Positions 15,313 through 24,123 of a stretch of 64,000 nucleotides of DNA are shown in pieces. Each line of letters opens with the position of its first letter. Positions within the stretch are counted from its first letter, which is position 1. The notes beneath the pieces are model-generated. The model was given only the letters and a program-made list of their open reading frames with translations. It had not been told where the DNA came from and did no database searches. Position numbers and translations under genes: made by a program. This stretch comes from Streptomyces hygroscopicus subsp. hygroscopicus (GTDB lineage: Bacteria > Actinomycetota > Actinomycetes > Streptomycetales > Streptomycetaceae): NCBI RefSeq assembly GCF_030269125.1, contig NZ_BSSM01000025.1:1-64000 (forward strand), given 5' to 3'.

Positions 15313-17523
15313 ATGGCCACATTCCTGTACCGGCTCGGCCGCCTCGCCTTCAGGCGACGGCACTTCGTCGCCCTCATATGGGTCGCGCTGCTCACCCTCG
15401 CCGGGGTGGGCGCCGCCTCCGCGCCGCCCGCCGGCAACTCCTCCTTCTCGATCCCCGGGACCGAGGCCCAGAAGGCCTTCGACCTGCTGGAACAGCGCTT
15501 CCCCGGGATGAGCGCCGACGGCGCCACCGCACGGGTCGTCTTCAAGGCTCCGGCCGGCGAGAAGATGACCGACAGACTCAACAAGGCCGCCGTCGAGAAG
15601 ACGGTGCGCGAGCTGGGGCACGGCGCCGAGGTCGTCTCCGTCGCCGACCCCTACGCCGGGCACGCCGTCAGCCGGGACGGCTCCATCGCCTACGCCTCGG
15701 TGAAGTACAAGGTCTCCGGCATGGAGCTGAAGGACTCCTCGCGCGACGCCCTGAAGCAGGCCGCGCAGGACGCGCGGGACGCCGGGCTGACCGTCGAGGT
15801 CGGCGGCGACGCGCTCACCGCCGCGCCCGAGACCGGCTCCAGCGAGGTGATCGGCATCGGCATCGCCGCCGTCGTCCTCGTGATCACCTTCGGCTCCCTG
15901 CTCGCCGCCGGGCTGCCGCTGCTGACCGCGATCATCGGCGTGGGCATCGGCGTCTCCGCGATCACCGCCCTCGCCTCCGCCCTCGACCTCGGCTCCACGA
16001 CCTCCACCCTGGCCACGATGATCGGCCTCGCCGTCGGCATCGACTACGCCCTGTTCATCGTCTCCCGCTACCGTGCCGAACTCGCCGAGGGCCGCGAGCG
16101 CGAGGAGGCGGCGGGCCGCGCCGTCGGCACCGCGGGCTCCGCGGTGGTCTTCGCCGGTCTGACCGTCGTCATCGCCCTCGTCGGGCTCTCCGTCGTCGAC
16201 ATCCCGATGCTGACCAAGATGGGCGTCGCGGCGGCGGGCACGGTCGCCATCGCCGTCCTGATCGCGCTGACCATGATCCCCGCGCTGCTCGGCTACGCGG
16301 GCCGCAAGGTCAAGCCGGCCGGCGAGAAGAGCAAGCTGCTCGGCGGCGGCCGTCCGGCGAAGAAGCCGGGCCGCCCCAACATGGGCAGCCGCTGGGCGAG
16401 CTTCGTCGTACGACGCCCCGTCGCCGTCCTCCTCCTCGGGGTGATCGGCCTCGGCGCGGCGGCGGTCCCGGCCGCGTCCCTGGAGCTGGGCCTGCCCGAC
16501 GACGGCTCCCAGCCCACCTCCACCACCCAGCGCCGCGCCTACGACCTCCTGTCCGAGGGCTTCGGGGCCGGCTTCAACGGCCCCCTGATGGTCGTCGTCG
16601 ACGGCAAGGACAGTGCCCGTCCCCAGAAGGCCTTCGCCGAGGTCGGCAAGGAGATCAAGGGCCTGAAGGACGTCGTCGCGGTCACCCCGGCCACGCCCAA
16701 CAAGGCGGGCGACACGGCGATCATCACGGTGGTCCCGAAGTCCAAGCCGTCCTCCAGGTCCACCGAGGACCTGGTGCACGCGATCCGTGACAAGGGCGCG
16801 GACATCGAGGCGAAGACGGATGCCAAGCTCCTGGTGACGGGCGCGACGGCGATGAACATCGACGTCTCCCAGCGCCTGAACGACGCGCTGCTGCCCTACC
16901 TCGCCCTGGTGGTGGGCCTGGCCTTCCTCCTGCTGATCGTGGTCTTCCGCTCGGTCCTCGTCCCGCTGAAGGCGGCCCTCGGCTTCCTGCTCAGCGTGCT
17001 CGCGGCGCTCGGCGCGGTCGTCGCGGTCTTCCAGTGGGGCTGGCTGTCCGGTCTGATGAACGTCCAGCAGACCGGTCCGGTCATGTCGATGATGCCGATC
17101 TTCATGGTGGGCGTGGTCTTCGGTCTGGCGATGGACTACGAGGTCTTCCTGGTCACGCGGATGCGCGAGGCGTACGTGCACGGCGAGAAGCCGAGCCAGG
17201 CCGTGGTGACGGGCTTCCGGCACGGTGCCCGCGTCGTCACCGCCGCCGCCGTCATCATGATCGCCGTCTTCTCCGGCTTCATCGGCTCCAGCGAGTCCAT
17301 GGTCAAGATGATCGGTTTCGGCCTCGCCATCGCCGTCTTCTTCGACGCCTTCATCGTCCGCATGGCCATCGTCCCGGCCGTCCTCGCCCTGCTGGGCAGG
17401 CGCGCCTGGTGGCTCCCGAAGTGGCTGGACCGGGTTCTGCCCAACGTGGACGTCGAGGGTGAGGGCCTGCGCTCGTCCTCCGCCGAGGGCAAGGAGGACG
17501 AGCGGGAGCTGGTACGCGTCTGA
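15313..17523 (+). CDS. MMPL-family RND-type transporter
   Basis: 736 residues, ATG, good upstream ACCGGGAG. Layout: TM1 (about residues 19-35), a periplasmic loop with FSIPGTEAQKAFDLLEQRFPG, a block of five TM helices (about 180-335), a charged cytoplasmic linker, TM7 (about 372-390), a second periplasmic loop opening with LPDDGSQPTSTTQRRAYDLL, and five final helices. The MMPL signature GLAVGIDYALFIVSRYR and its second-half partner GLAMDYEVFLVTRMREA carry the proton-relay Asp-Tyr pairs. The family exports lipids or drugs by proton motive force; with the adjacent TetR, an efflux role is likely. Confidence 0.92.
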   Translation: MATFLYRLGRLAFRRRHFVALIWVALLTLAGVGAASAPPAGNSSFSIPGTEAQKAFDLLEQRFPGMSADGATARVVFKAPAGEKMTDRLNKAAVEKTVRELGHGAEVVSVADPYAGHAVSRDGSIAYASVKYKVSGMELKDSSRDALKQAAQDARDAGLTVEVGGDALTAAPETGSSEVIGIGIAAVVLVITFGSLLAAGLPLLTAIIGVGIGVSAITALASALDLGSTTSTLATMIGLAVGIDYALFIVSRYRAELAEGREREEAAGRAVGTAGSAVVFAGLTVVIALVGLSVVDIPMLTKMGVAAAGTVAIAVLIALTMIPALLGYAGRKVKPAGEKSKLLGGGRPAKKPGRPNMGSRWASFVVRRPVAVLLLGVIGLGAAAVPAASLELGLPDDGSQPTSTTQRRAYDLLSEGFGAGFNGPLMVVVDGKDSARPQKAFAEVGKEIKGLKDVVAVTPATPNKAGDTAIITVVPKSKPSSRSTEDLVHAIRDKGADIEAKTDAKLLVTGATAMNIDVSQRLNDALLPYLALVVGLAFLLLIVVFRSVLVPLKAALGFLLSVLAALGAVVAVFQWGWLSGLMNVQQTGPVMSMMPIFMVGVVFGLAMDYEVFLVTRMREAYVHGEKPSQAVVTGFRHGARVVTAAAVIMIAVFSGFIGSSESMVKMIGFGLAIAVFFDAFIVRMAIVPAVLALLGRRAWWLPKWLDRVLPNVDVEGEGLRSSSAEGKEDERELVRV

Positions 17524-17545
17524 CGCACCGCTCCTGAGAAGAGCC

Positions 17546-17599
17546 GCCGGTGAGGGTGCCCGTGGGGACGGGGCCGCACCCTCACCGGCTTCTTTCTTG
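17546..17599 (+). terminator. Terminator after the MMPL gene
   Basis: A 14-base-pair perfect stem (GCCGGTGAGGGTGC and its complement, 17546-17559 and 17576-17589) followed by the T-rich TTCTTTCTTG. Confidence 0.85.
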
Positions 17600-17672
17600 T
17601 CCCGGATCTGTCCCGTGCTGAATCGGCGGTCCCACGCGTTGTACGGGGTACGGCAGCGACGGGAGGTGGCAC

Positions 17673-18518
17673 GTGAACGACGGTGTGGACGAGGCCGGTT
17701 GGGACGTCGAGCCCGGGGACGAGATCGAACCGCTGGTGCAGGCGGTGGGGCGGCTGCTGAAGGTGTGCCGGGAGGCGGCGGGGATGCGGCCCGCCGAACT
17801 GGCGGAACTGCTGGGGTACGGGGAGGACCTGATCCGGAAGATCGAGCGGGGGCAGCGCATTCCCCGCCCGGAGTTCCTGGACAAGGCCGACCACACGCTG
17901 CACGCGAGCGGCCATCTGCGGGCCTTCATGGAGGACATGAGAAGGGCCCGGTACCCGAAGAAGGTGCGCCGGCTGAAAGAGCTGGAGGACCGGGCCGTGG
18001 AGATGCTGCTGTACAGCAACCACAACATCCATGGGCTGTTGCAGACGGCCGAGTACACCCGCACGCTGTTCGAGATGACACAGCCCGCACTGCCGGACGA
18101 CGTCATCGAGCGGGAGACCGCGGCGCGCGTGTCCCGGCAGTCCGTTTTCGAGAGGGAGCCCGCGCCGACGCTCGGCTTCGTCCAGGAGCAGGTGACGCTG
18201 GAGCGCCCTTACGGCTCGGAGGCGGTGCTGCGCCGCCAGCTGGAACACCTGTTGGAACTCACCCGGTTGCGACACGTCACGCTCCAGGTGATGCCGACCA
18301 GACGTCACGATCACGCGGGCACCCAGGGCCTCATCGAAGTACTGAAGTTCGCGGACGGCACGGCGATCGGGCGCTCCGACGGAGCGTTCAACGGCCGTCC
18401 GGTCCAAAGCCCCAGAGAACTGCGGATCTTGGAGTTGCGCTACGGCATGATCCGGGCGCAGGCTCTCACCCCAAGGGAGTCGCAAGCCTTCATCGAGCAA
18501 GCGCTGGGGAGACTATGA
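17673..18518 (+). CDS. XRE-type helix-turn-helix protein with DUF5753 domain
   Basis: 281 residues, GTG start. The N-terminal HTH spans about residues 30-64 (GMRPAELAELLGYGEDLIRKIERGQRIPRPEFL). The rest is the DUF5753 domain usual in Streptomyces regulators of the WhiJ/AbaA group (HGLLQTAEYTRTLF, RQSVF, then a C-terminal RELRILELRYG segment). Its stop overlaps the start of a DUF397 gene by 4 bases, the standard pairing. Such pairs affect differentiation and antibiotic production in Streptomyces; the partner is thought to modulate the regulator. Confidence 0.9.
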   Translation: MNDGVDEAGWDVEPGDEIEPLVQAVGRLLKVCREAAGMRPAELAELLGYGEDLIRKIERGQRIPRPEFLDKADHTLHASGHLRAFMEDMRRARYPKKVRRLKELEDRAVEMLLYSNHNIHGLLQTAEYTRTLFEMTQPALPDDVIERETAARVSRQSVFEREPAPTLGFVQEQVTLERPYGSEAVLRRQLEHLLELTRLRHVTLQVMPTRRHDHAGTQGLIEVLKFADGTAIGRSDGAFNGRPVQSPRELRILELRYGMIRAQALTPRESQAFIEQALGRL

Positions 18519-18706
18519 GCACGCTGGAACTCCACTGGTTCAAGAGCAGCTACAGCAGCAGTGGCGAACCCGGCGACTGCGTGGAAGTAGCCACCACCCC
18601 CACCACCGTCCACGTCCGCGACTCCAAGACCCCCCGCACCGCACACCTGACCGTCACGTCCGCCACCTGGGTAAATTTCCTCGCCCTGGTCGGTGGGCGT
18701 CGTTAA
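18515..18706 (+). CDS. DUF397 small protein
   Basis: 63 residues, ATG overlapping the XRE stop. It begins LHWFKSSYSSSGEPGDCVEVA and continues VHVRDSKTP, then a W-x-x-F end (ATWVNFLALV): all core marks of DUF397, a family found almost only in actinomycetes beside XRE/DUF5753 regulators. No catalytic residues are known. The gene is only 9 bases from the next start. Confidence 0.92.
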   Translation: MSTLELHWFKSSYSSSGEPGDCVEVATTPTTVHVRDSKTPRTAHLTVTSATWVNFLALVGGRR

Positions 18707-18715
18707 CGTGCCCGC

Positions 18716-19228
18716 ATGACGACTACAGCCACGGGTACCGACGGATCCGGCGCGCACCCGCGTTTCGCGCAAGCGCTGAAGGAACTCGGCCTGGAGGAGG
18801 TGCTCGGGCGCGCGCGGAAATTTCCGGAGGGGACGCGGACGGCGGTGGAGGCCGCCGACGCCATCGGGTGCGAACTCAGCCAGATCTGCAAGTCGCTGGT
18901 GTTCGCGGCCGACGGGGCGCCGGTCCTGGTGCTGATGGACGGGGCCTCCCGCGTCGATGTGGAGCGGGTGCGCGAGGAACTCGGGGTGAAGAAGGTCGGC
19001 CGGGCCGACGCCCAGGTGGTGCGGGAGGTCACCGGGTACGCCATCGGGGGCGTGCCGCCCTTCGGGCACCGGACCCGCACCCGGGTGCTCGCCGACCGTT
19101 CGCTGCTCGCGCACGACGTGGTGTGGGCCGCCGCCGGGACGCCGTACGCCGTCTTCCCCATGGAGCCGAAGGAGCTCGTCACCCACGCCGGGGCCACGCT
19201 CGTGGACGTGCGTGAGCAGCACCCGTGA
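18716..19228 (+). CDS. YbaK/EbsC family aminoacyl-tRNA editing protein
   Basis: 170 residues, ATG. YbaK-type proteins hydrolyse mischarged Cys-tRNA(Pro) or relatives in trans. Visible marks: the substrate-pocket strand CELSQICKSLVF with the conserved Lys, VLMDGASRVD, the GYAIGGVPPFGH loop that defines the family, and a late VWAAAGTPYAVFPMEP. Its stop overlaps the start of the transporter gene by 4 bases. The specific tRNA edited cannot be told. Confidence 0.9.
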   Translation: MTTTATGTDGSGAHPRFAQALKELGLEEVLGRARKFPEGTRTAVEAADAIGCELSQICKSLVFAADGAPVLVLMDGASRVDVERVREELGVKKVGRADAQVVREVTGYAIGGVPPFGHRTRTRVLADRSLLAHDVVWAAAGTPYAVFPMEPKELVTHAGATLVDVREQHP

Positions 19229-20073
19229 CGCCGCTGGTCACGATCGCCGTACTGCTCGCCGCCGTCACCCACGCCAGCTGGAACGCCATCGCCCACCGCA
19301 TCACCGACAAGCTGGCCGGCTTCGTGTCGATCCAGGCGGGCGGGGTGCTGATAGGGCTGCTGCTGGTGCCGTTCGCGGCGGTTCCGGCGGCCGGCGCATG
19401 GCCCTTTCTGCTCGGCTCGGCCGCGATCCATCTCGTGTACATCACGCTGCTGATGACGTCGTTCCGGCTCGGGGACTTCGGGCAGGCCTATCCGATCGCC
19501 CGAGGCACCGCCCCTCTGGTGGTCACGGTGTTCGCGGCCCTCTTCGCCCACGAGGTGCCCGACGGCCAGGCGGCGGCGGGGATCGGGCTGGTGTGCGCGG
19601 GGCTCACCGGTGTGGCCCTGTGGGGGGTGCGCGGGCGCAGGCCGGAGTGGGCGGTGATCGGGGCGGCCTTCGCCACGGGGCTGTCCATCGCCTCGTACAC
19701 GGTGGTCGACGGGATCGGGGTGCGCACCTCCGGTTCCTCCCTCGGCTACCTCGCCTGGCTGATGGTGGTGCAGGGCCTGGCCGTGCCCGCGTACGCCGTC
19801 TGCTGCCGCTGGCGCCGCGAGACCGTGGCGGTCGTACGGCCCTTCGCGCTGCTCGGCCTGCTGGGCGCCGCGCTGTCCGTGCTCGGGTACGGGCTGGTGC
19901 TGTGGGCCCAGACCCGCGCCGACCTCGCCCCGATCGCGGCCCTGCGCGAGTCGTCCATCCTCGTCGGCGCGGCCATCGGCGCCGTGTTCTTCCGGGAGCG
20001 TTTCGGGGCACCCCGTATCGCGGCGGCCGGGCTGCTGGTCGTCGGGATAGGGCTGATGCTGCACGCCGGATAG
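19225..20073 (+). CDS. EamA/DMT-family membrane transporter
   Basis: 282 residues, GTG start overlapping the ybaK-like stop. Ten hydrophobic helices in two homologous halves fit the drug/metabolite transporter family; the N-terminal THASWNAIAHR and the second half TGLSIASYTVVDGIG are typical of EamA-like amino acid or metabolite exporters. No substrate can be assigned. Translational coupling to the editing protein suggests joint expression, perhaps only by location. Confidence 0.88.
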   Translation: MTPLVTIAVLLAAVTHASWNAIAHRITDKLAGFVSIQAGGVLIGLLLVPFAAVPAAGAWPFLLGSAAIHLVYITLLMTSFRLGDFGQAYPIARGTAPLVVTVFAALFAHEVPDGQAAAGIGLVCAGLTGVALWGVRGRRPEWAVIGAAFATGLSIASYTVVDGIGVRTSGSSLGYLAWLMVVQGLAVPAYAVCCRWRRETVAVVRPFALLGLLGAALSVLGYGLVLWAQTRADLAPIAALRESSILVGAAIGAVFFRERFGAPRIAAAGLLVVGIGLMLHAG

Positions 20074-20099
20074 GCCCTGCCGTCGGCGCCCCGGGCTGC

Positions 20100-20576
20100 T
20101 CAAGCCCTGTTGATCCGCCAGGCGATCATGCCCGCCGCGCCAGGCTCACCCTGGATGTCGACCTTGAGCGGGCCGGTGGCCGCCAGCCGCTCGACGACCG
20201 CGGACCCGTCGCAGGGAACCGCCTTCTTCCCACCCGCGCCGGACGGTGCCACGACGATCTCCGCGGTCCCCTTCCCGGCGCACACCACGGTCAGCTCGTA
20301 GGCCGTGCCATGAGTCGGCCCGGGTCGCGTGTGCACGCCGTCCGAGACACGCTCGACGCCCGACTCCACCATGGAACTGCCTTGATCGGTGACGGCGTCG
20401 AGCGCGGACTGCGCCTGATCCGTGAGCTTCTTCTCGTCCTCCGCCCCGCCGCTCCGGTGCGCGGCCGGGGGTGAGGGGCGGTGGCCCGGCGCGGGGTCGT
20501 GGTGCGAGGTGCAGGCGGTGAGAAGGAGGGCCGGCGTCAGGGCACAGCCGAGGAGCGGCACGGGTCGGATTCTCAT
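20100..20576 (-). CDS. Putative lipoprotein of unknown function
   Basis: 158 residues from ATG 20576. A signal peptide (MRIRPVPLLGCALTPALLL) ends in the lipobox L-T-A-C (Cys about residue 22), so the mature protein should be lipid-anchored outside the membrane. A His/Pro/Ser linker follows, then a helix (EKKLTDQAQSALDAVTDQ) and a beta-rich C-terminal domain with two cysteines (YELTVVCAGKG ... AVPCDGS), perhaps a disulphide, ending in MIAWRINRA. No family is recognised. It is convergent with the DMT transporter. Confidence 0.78.
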   Translation of the reverse strand: MRIRPVPLLGCALTPALLLTACTSHHDPAPGHRPSPPAAHRSGGAEDEKKLTDQAQSALDAVTDQGSSMVESGVERVSDGVHTRPGPTHGTAYELTVVCAGKGTAEIVVAPSGAGGKKAVPCDGSAVVERLAATGPLKVDIQGEPGAAGMIAWRINRA

Positions 20577-20687
20577 GATGAGGTAGGTACCGCACGGCTG
20601 ATGCCGCACGCCAGGCAGGGCCCTCTCGGCGCGAGGCCCGCCGGGGTACGACAAGCTGGAGGGACACCTCGACTTCAGGGAGCCCCA

Positions 20688-21590
20688 ATGAGCGACAAGC
20701 CGACCGTCAGCGTCCTGGGCACCGGGATCATGGGCGCCGCCATGGCCCGCAATCTGTGCCGCGCGGGGTTCGAGGTGCGCGCCTGGAACCGCACCCGTGC
20801 GAAGGCCGAGCCCCTCGCCGCCGACGGCGCCCGGATCACCGGCACCCCCGCCGAGGCCGTCGAGGGCGCCGACGTCGTCCTGACGATGCTCTACGACGGC
20901 AACACCGTCCTGGAGGTCATGCGCCAGGCCGCGCCGGCGCTGCGCCGGGGGGCCGCCTGGGTGCAGTCGACCACCGCCGGGTCCGAGCTGATCACCGACC
21001 TGGCCGCGTTCGCCCGCGAGCACGGACTGCTCTTCTACGACGCCCCCGTGCTCGGCACCAAGGAGCCCGCCGAGGCCGGCCGGCTCACCGTGCTGGCGGC
21101 CGGGCCCGAGGAGGGGCGCGCGGCGGTCACGCCGGTGTTCGACGCGGTGGGCGCCAAGACCCTGTGGACCGGCGCGGACGGCGGCGAGGGCAGCGCCAGC
21201 CGGCTGAAGCTGGTCGCCAACAGCTGGGTGCTCGCCGTCACCGCGGCCACCGGCGAGACACTGGCCCTCGCCAAGGGTCTCGGCGTCGACCCGGGGGACT
21301 TCTTCGAGCTGATCGGCGGCGGCCCGCTCGACATGGGGTATCTGCGGGCCAAGTCCGGGGCGCTCCTGGAGGACAGGCTGACCCCGGCGTCGTTCGCGGT
21401 GACCACCGCCGAGAAGGACGCCCGGCTGATCGTGGCCGCGGGCAGGCGGAGCGGCGTACGCCTCGACGTGGCCGAGGCCACCGCCGAACGGTTCGCCCGC
21501 GCGGCCGCCCAGGGGCACGGCCAGGAGGACATGGCCGCCGCGTACTTCGCCAGCTTCGACGGCGAGGGCGGGGAGAACGGCAAGGACTGA
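20688..21590 (+). CDS. NAD(P)-dependent beta-hydroxyacid dehydrogenase family protein
   Basis: 300 residues, ATG. The 3-hydroxyisobutyrate dehydrogenase/glyoxylate reductase family: Rossmann motif VLGTGIMGAAMARNL (residues 8-22), the NRT loop that often selects NADP, the substrate-binding segment around STTAG, the conserved DAPVLGTKEPAEAG (usually PVSG; here the Gly is replaced, a variation seen in some actinobacterial members) and the catalytic Lys of LKLVANSW. The substrate is not predictable. Confidence 0.88.
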   Translation: MSDKPTVSVLGTGIMGAAMARNLCRAGFEVRAWNRTRAKAEPLAADGARITGTPAEAVEGADVVLTMLYDGNTVLEVMRQAAPALRRGAAWVQSTTAGSELITDLAAFAREHGLLFYDAPVLGTKEPAEAGRLTVLAAGPEEGRAAVTPVFDAVGAKTLWTGADGGEGSASRLKLVANSWVLAVTAATGETLALAKGLGVDPGDFFELIGGGPLDMGYLRAKSGALLEDRLTPASFAVTTAEKDARLIVAAGRRSGVRLDVAEATAERFARAAAQGHGQEDMAAAYFASFDGEGGENGKD

Positions 21591-21672
21591 GCCGGGCCGC
21601 CGAGATGACGTTCCCCGCGGCCGGGAGCACCCTGGAGACAGCCGGAACGTGCGTTTCCCGGAGGTGGCCGAC

Positions 21673-21978
21673 ATGACGCAGACCATGCAACAGACGCGGA
21701 CCATGATGCACCCCGCTGTCGGGTGGCATGTCGAGCTGGAGTTCGAGGAGGACGGTCAGCACACGCGCGCGGTGGCCCTGGTGCGCCTGCCCGACGGCAG
21801 CGAGATCCGGGGGCACGGACACGCCAGCCGCCACCACGTCGACAACGACCAGCCCAGGGTCGGCGAGGAGATCGCCGGGGCCCGTGCCCTCAACCAGATC
21901 GCCATGGAGCTGCTGGACAAGGCACACGCGGAGATCGACGCGGATTCGGGGCGGACGTCGCATCCGATCCACGTGTGA
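21673..21978 (+). CDS. DUF1876 family protein
   Basis: 101 residues from ATG 21673 with an ideal GGAGGTGG ribosome site; an upstream GTG (21649) is less likely. The small alpha/beta protein shows the DUF1876 pattern: GWHVELEFEEDGQHTRAVALVRL, GHGHASRHHVDND, PRVGEEIAGARALNQIAMELLD. The family is common in actinomycetes and has a double-stranded-RNA-binding-like fold, but no proven function. A hairpin follows. Confidence 0.85.
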   Translation: MTQTMQQTRTMMHPAVGWHVELEFEEDGQHTRAVALVRLPDGSEIRGHGHASRHHVDNDQPRVGEEIAGARALNQIAMELLDKAHAEIDADSGRTSHPIHV

Positions 21979-21989
21979 GCCACGCGTGC

Positions 21990-22020
21990 GGGGCGCGCGC
22001 CTCGCCGAGGGGCGCGCCCC
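21990..22020. terminator. Terminator between convergent genes
   Basis: A perfect nine-base-pair stem GGGGCGCGC / GCGCGCCCC with a 13-base loop, between DUF1876 and the convergent hydrolase. Confidence 0.65.
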
Positions 22021-22047
22021 CGGCGATTCGCACCTCCCGGTGTCCGT

Positions 22048-23226
22048 TCAGCTCGTCAGCGCCGTCCGCAGCGCCCGCACCAGCGCCTGCGCCCTCGGAT
22101 CCGCCGTCACGCTCGCACGGAAGCCGTTGGTGACGTAGCCGAAGGCGATGCCCGACTCCGGGTCGGCGAAGCCGAGGGAGCCGCCGCGGCCCGGGTGCCC
22201 GAAGGAGCCGGGGGCGAGGAGCGGGGACGCGCCGCCGTGCAGCATCCAGCCGAGTCCGAAGCGGGTGTTCACCACGAGCACCCGGTCGGGCCCCGCGGAC
22301 TGCCCGGCGCGGGCCAGCTCCATCGTCTCGGGGGTGAACAGGCGGACCCCGCCGTCGAGTTCGCCGATGAGGGAGGCGTAGACGCGGGCCAGTCCGTCCG
22401 CCGTCGCGATGCCGCTGGAGGCGGGCAGGGCGGCGGCGCGGTAAGCGGGGTCGTTCTCGTCCGGGAGCGGGGTGATCGCCGCGAAGGCGCGCCGGGTCAA
22501 CGAGTCCGGGTCGGCGTAGGCCGCGGCCACCGCGCGCTTGGGGCGCAGCTTCAGCGCCCCCGCCGCCTGCGGTGCCTCGATGTCCCCGACCCGGCCGACG
22601 CGCCCCTGCCCGGCCTCGGGCAGCCCGAGCCACAGGTCCGCGCCGACGGGCCCGGCGATCTCGTCGGCCAGCCAGGCGCCGACCGGGCGACCGGTCACGC
22701 GCCGGATCAGCTCCCCGGTCAGCCAGCTGTACGTCTGCGCGTGGTAGCCGTGGTCCGTGCCCGGCTCCCACACCGGGGCCTGCGCGGCGACGGCCGCCGC
22801 GCCGAGATCGGGGTCGGCGGCCTCGGCCGGGGTCAGCGGGCGGTCCAGGACGGGCACGCCCGCGCGGTGCGCCGGCAGATGGCGGACGAGGGTGCGCTCC
22901 TTGCCGGCCGCCTTGTACTCGGGCCAGTACGTGCCGACCGGCGCGTCCAGGTCCAGCTCCCCGCGCTGGTGCAGCAGCAGGAGCCCGGCGGCCACCACGC
23001 CCTTGGTGGCCGAGCGCACGATCTGGGCGGTGCCGCGCTCCCACGGCGCCGTACCGTCCACGTCCTTGGTGCCCGCCCACAGGTCGACCACCCGCCGGCC
23101 GTCGCGGTACACGGCCACCGCCGCGCCGCGCTCCCCGAGCAGGGCGAAGTTCGCCGCGAACGCCTCCCTGACCGGCTCGAAGCCCTCGGCCACCGTGCCG
23201 TTCACGAGCACGTCCTCGCCCTCCAT
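22048..23226 (-). CDS. Serine hydrolase of the beta-lactamase (class C/EstB) family
   Basis: 392 residues from ATG 23226. The fold is that of class C beta-lactamases and EstB-type esterases: the nucleophile motif S-A-T-K (about residue 70), the Tyr motif YHAQTYSW and a C-terminal HPGRGGSLGF in place of the KTG triad, as in many esterase members. There is no signal peptide, so it is probably cytoplasmic and not a resistance enzyme. Its promoter faces the cbi/nik operon end. Confidence 0.88.
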   Translation of the reverse strand: MEGEDVLVNGTVAEGFEPVREAFAANFALLGERGAAVAVYRDGRRVVDLWAGTKDVDGTAPWERGTAQIVRSATKGVVAAGLLLLHQRGELDLDAPVGTYWPEYKAAGKERTLVRHLPAHRAGVPVLDRPLTPAEAADPDLGAAAVAAQAPVWEPGTDHGYHAQTYSWLTGELIRRVTGRPVGAWLADEIAGPVGADLWLGLPEAGQGRVGRVGDIEAPQAAGALKLRPKRAVAAAYADPDSLTRRAFAAITPLPDENDPAYRAAALPASSGIATADGLARVYASLIGELDGGVRLFTPETMELARAGQSAGPDRVLVVNTRFGLGWMLHGGASPLLAPGSFGHPGRGGSLGFADPESGIAFGYVTNGFRASVTADPRAQALVRALRTALTS

Positions 23227-23326
23227 GTCCCGCGTTCCCTTCCGCTCACCTGCGACAGCGGGTGCAACAGCGGGTGTGGGCCTGCGATTCCTCGGTGAGA
23301 TCAAGTGTCCGTAATCGTTATGTTTG

Positions 23327-24100
23327 TCACCCCTGGGGGAGCCGGGCCACCGAGCGCGGGTCGAAGCCGAACGGCAGCTCCAGGCGGTGCGCCCGCATCA
23401 GCTCCTCGTCGGACAGCAGGTCCGCCGTCGGGCCGTCGGCCGCGATCACCCCGTCGCTGAGGACCAGCGCACGCGGGCACAGTTCCAGGGCGTACGGCAG
23501 GTCGTGCGTGACCATCAGGACCGTCACGTCCAGCGAGCGCAGGATGTCGGCCAGCTCGCGCCGCGAGGCGGGGTCGAGGTTGGAGGACGGCTCGTCCAGG
23601 ACCAGGATCTCCGGCTCCATCGCGAGCACGGTGGCCACCGCGACGCGCCGGCGCTGCCCGAAGGAGAGGTGGTGCGGCGGCCGGTCGGCGAAGTGGCCCA
23701 TGCCGACCCGGTCCAGGGCCTGCCGGACGCGTTCCGCGAGGGCGGCGCCCCTGATGCCGGCCGCCGCCGGGCCGAACGCCACGTCCTCGCGCACCGTGGG
23801 CATGAACAACTGGTCGTCCGGGTCCTGGAAGACGATGCCGACCTTCTGCCGGACGGTCGCCATGTGCCGCTTGTCCACGGGCAGTCCGGCCACGGTGACC
23901 GTCCCGGCGCCGCCGCCGAGGATGCCGTTGAGGTGCAGCACCAGGGTGGTCTTGCCGGCACCGTTGGGGCCGAGCAGCGCGACCCGTTCGCCGCGCCCGA
24001 TGCTGAAGTCGACGCCGAACAGGGCCTGGTGGCCGTCCGGGTAGGCGAAGGCGAGGCCGGAGACCTCCAGCGAGGCGGTGGTCGTGGTCACAGGGTCCAT
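23327..24100 (-). CDS. cbiO: ECF transporter ATPase (CbiO/NikO type)
   Basis: 257 residues, ATG 24100. The energy-coupling ATPase of a nickel/cobalt importer: Walker A GPNGAGKTT (about residues 43-51), Q-loop FQDPDDQLFMPTV typical of ECF ATPases, signature LSFGQRRR in place of the canonical LSGGQ, Walker B ILVLDEPSSNLDP and switch His in VTHDLPYA. It is the last gene of the cbiM-cbiQ-cbiO order, 7 bases after cbiQ. Its start codon lies inside a 16-base sequence that also ends cbiQ. Confidence 0.92.
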   Translation of the reverse strand: MDPVTTTTASLEVSGLAFAYPDGHQALFGVDFSIGRGERVALLGPNGAGKTTLVLHLNGILGGGAGTVTVAGLPVDKRHMATVRQKVGIVFQDPDDQLFMPTVREDVAFGPAAAGIRGAALAERVRQALDRVGMGHFADRPPHHLSFGQRRRVAVATVLAMEPEILVLDEPSSNLDPASRRELADILRSLDVTVLMVTHDLPYALELCPRALVLSDGVIAADGPTADLLSDEELMRAHRLELPFGFDPRSVARLPQG

Positions 24101-24123
24101 CCCGGATTCACAGGGTCCATCCC
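24088..24123. repeat. Tandem 20-base duplication across the cbiQ stop and cbiO start
   Basis: TCACAGGGTCCATCCC occurs at 24088-24103 and again at 24108-24123, a repeat period of 20 bases. On the coding strand the upstream copy encodes the last residues and stop of cbiQ; the downstream copy supplies the ATGGACCCTGTGACC start of cbiO. Confidence 0.8.

Noticed and set aside
22048..23226. Antibiotic-resistance beta-lactamase
   Set aside because: No signal peptide and no KTG motif; an esterase-type member of the fold is more likely.
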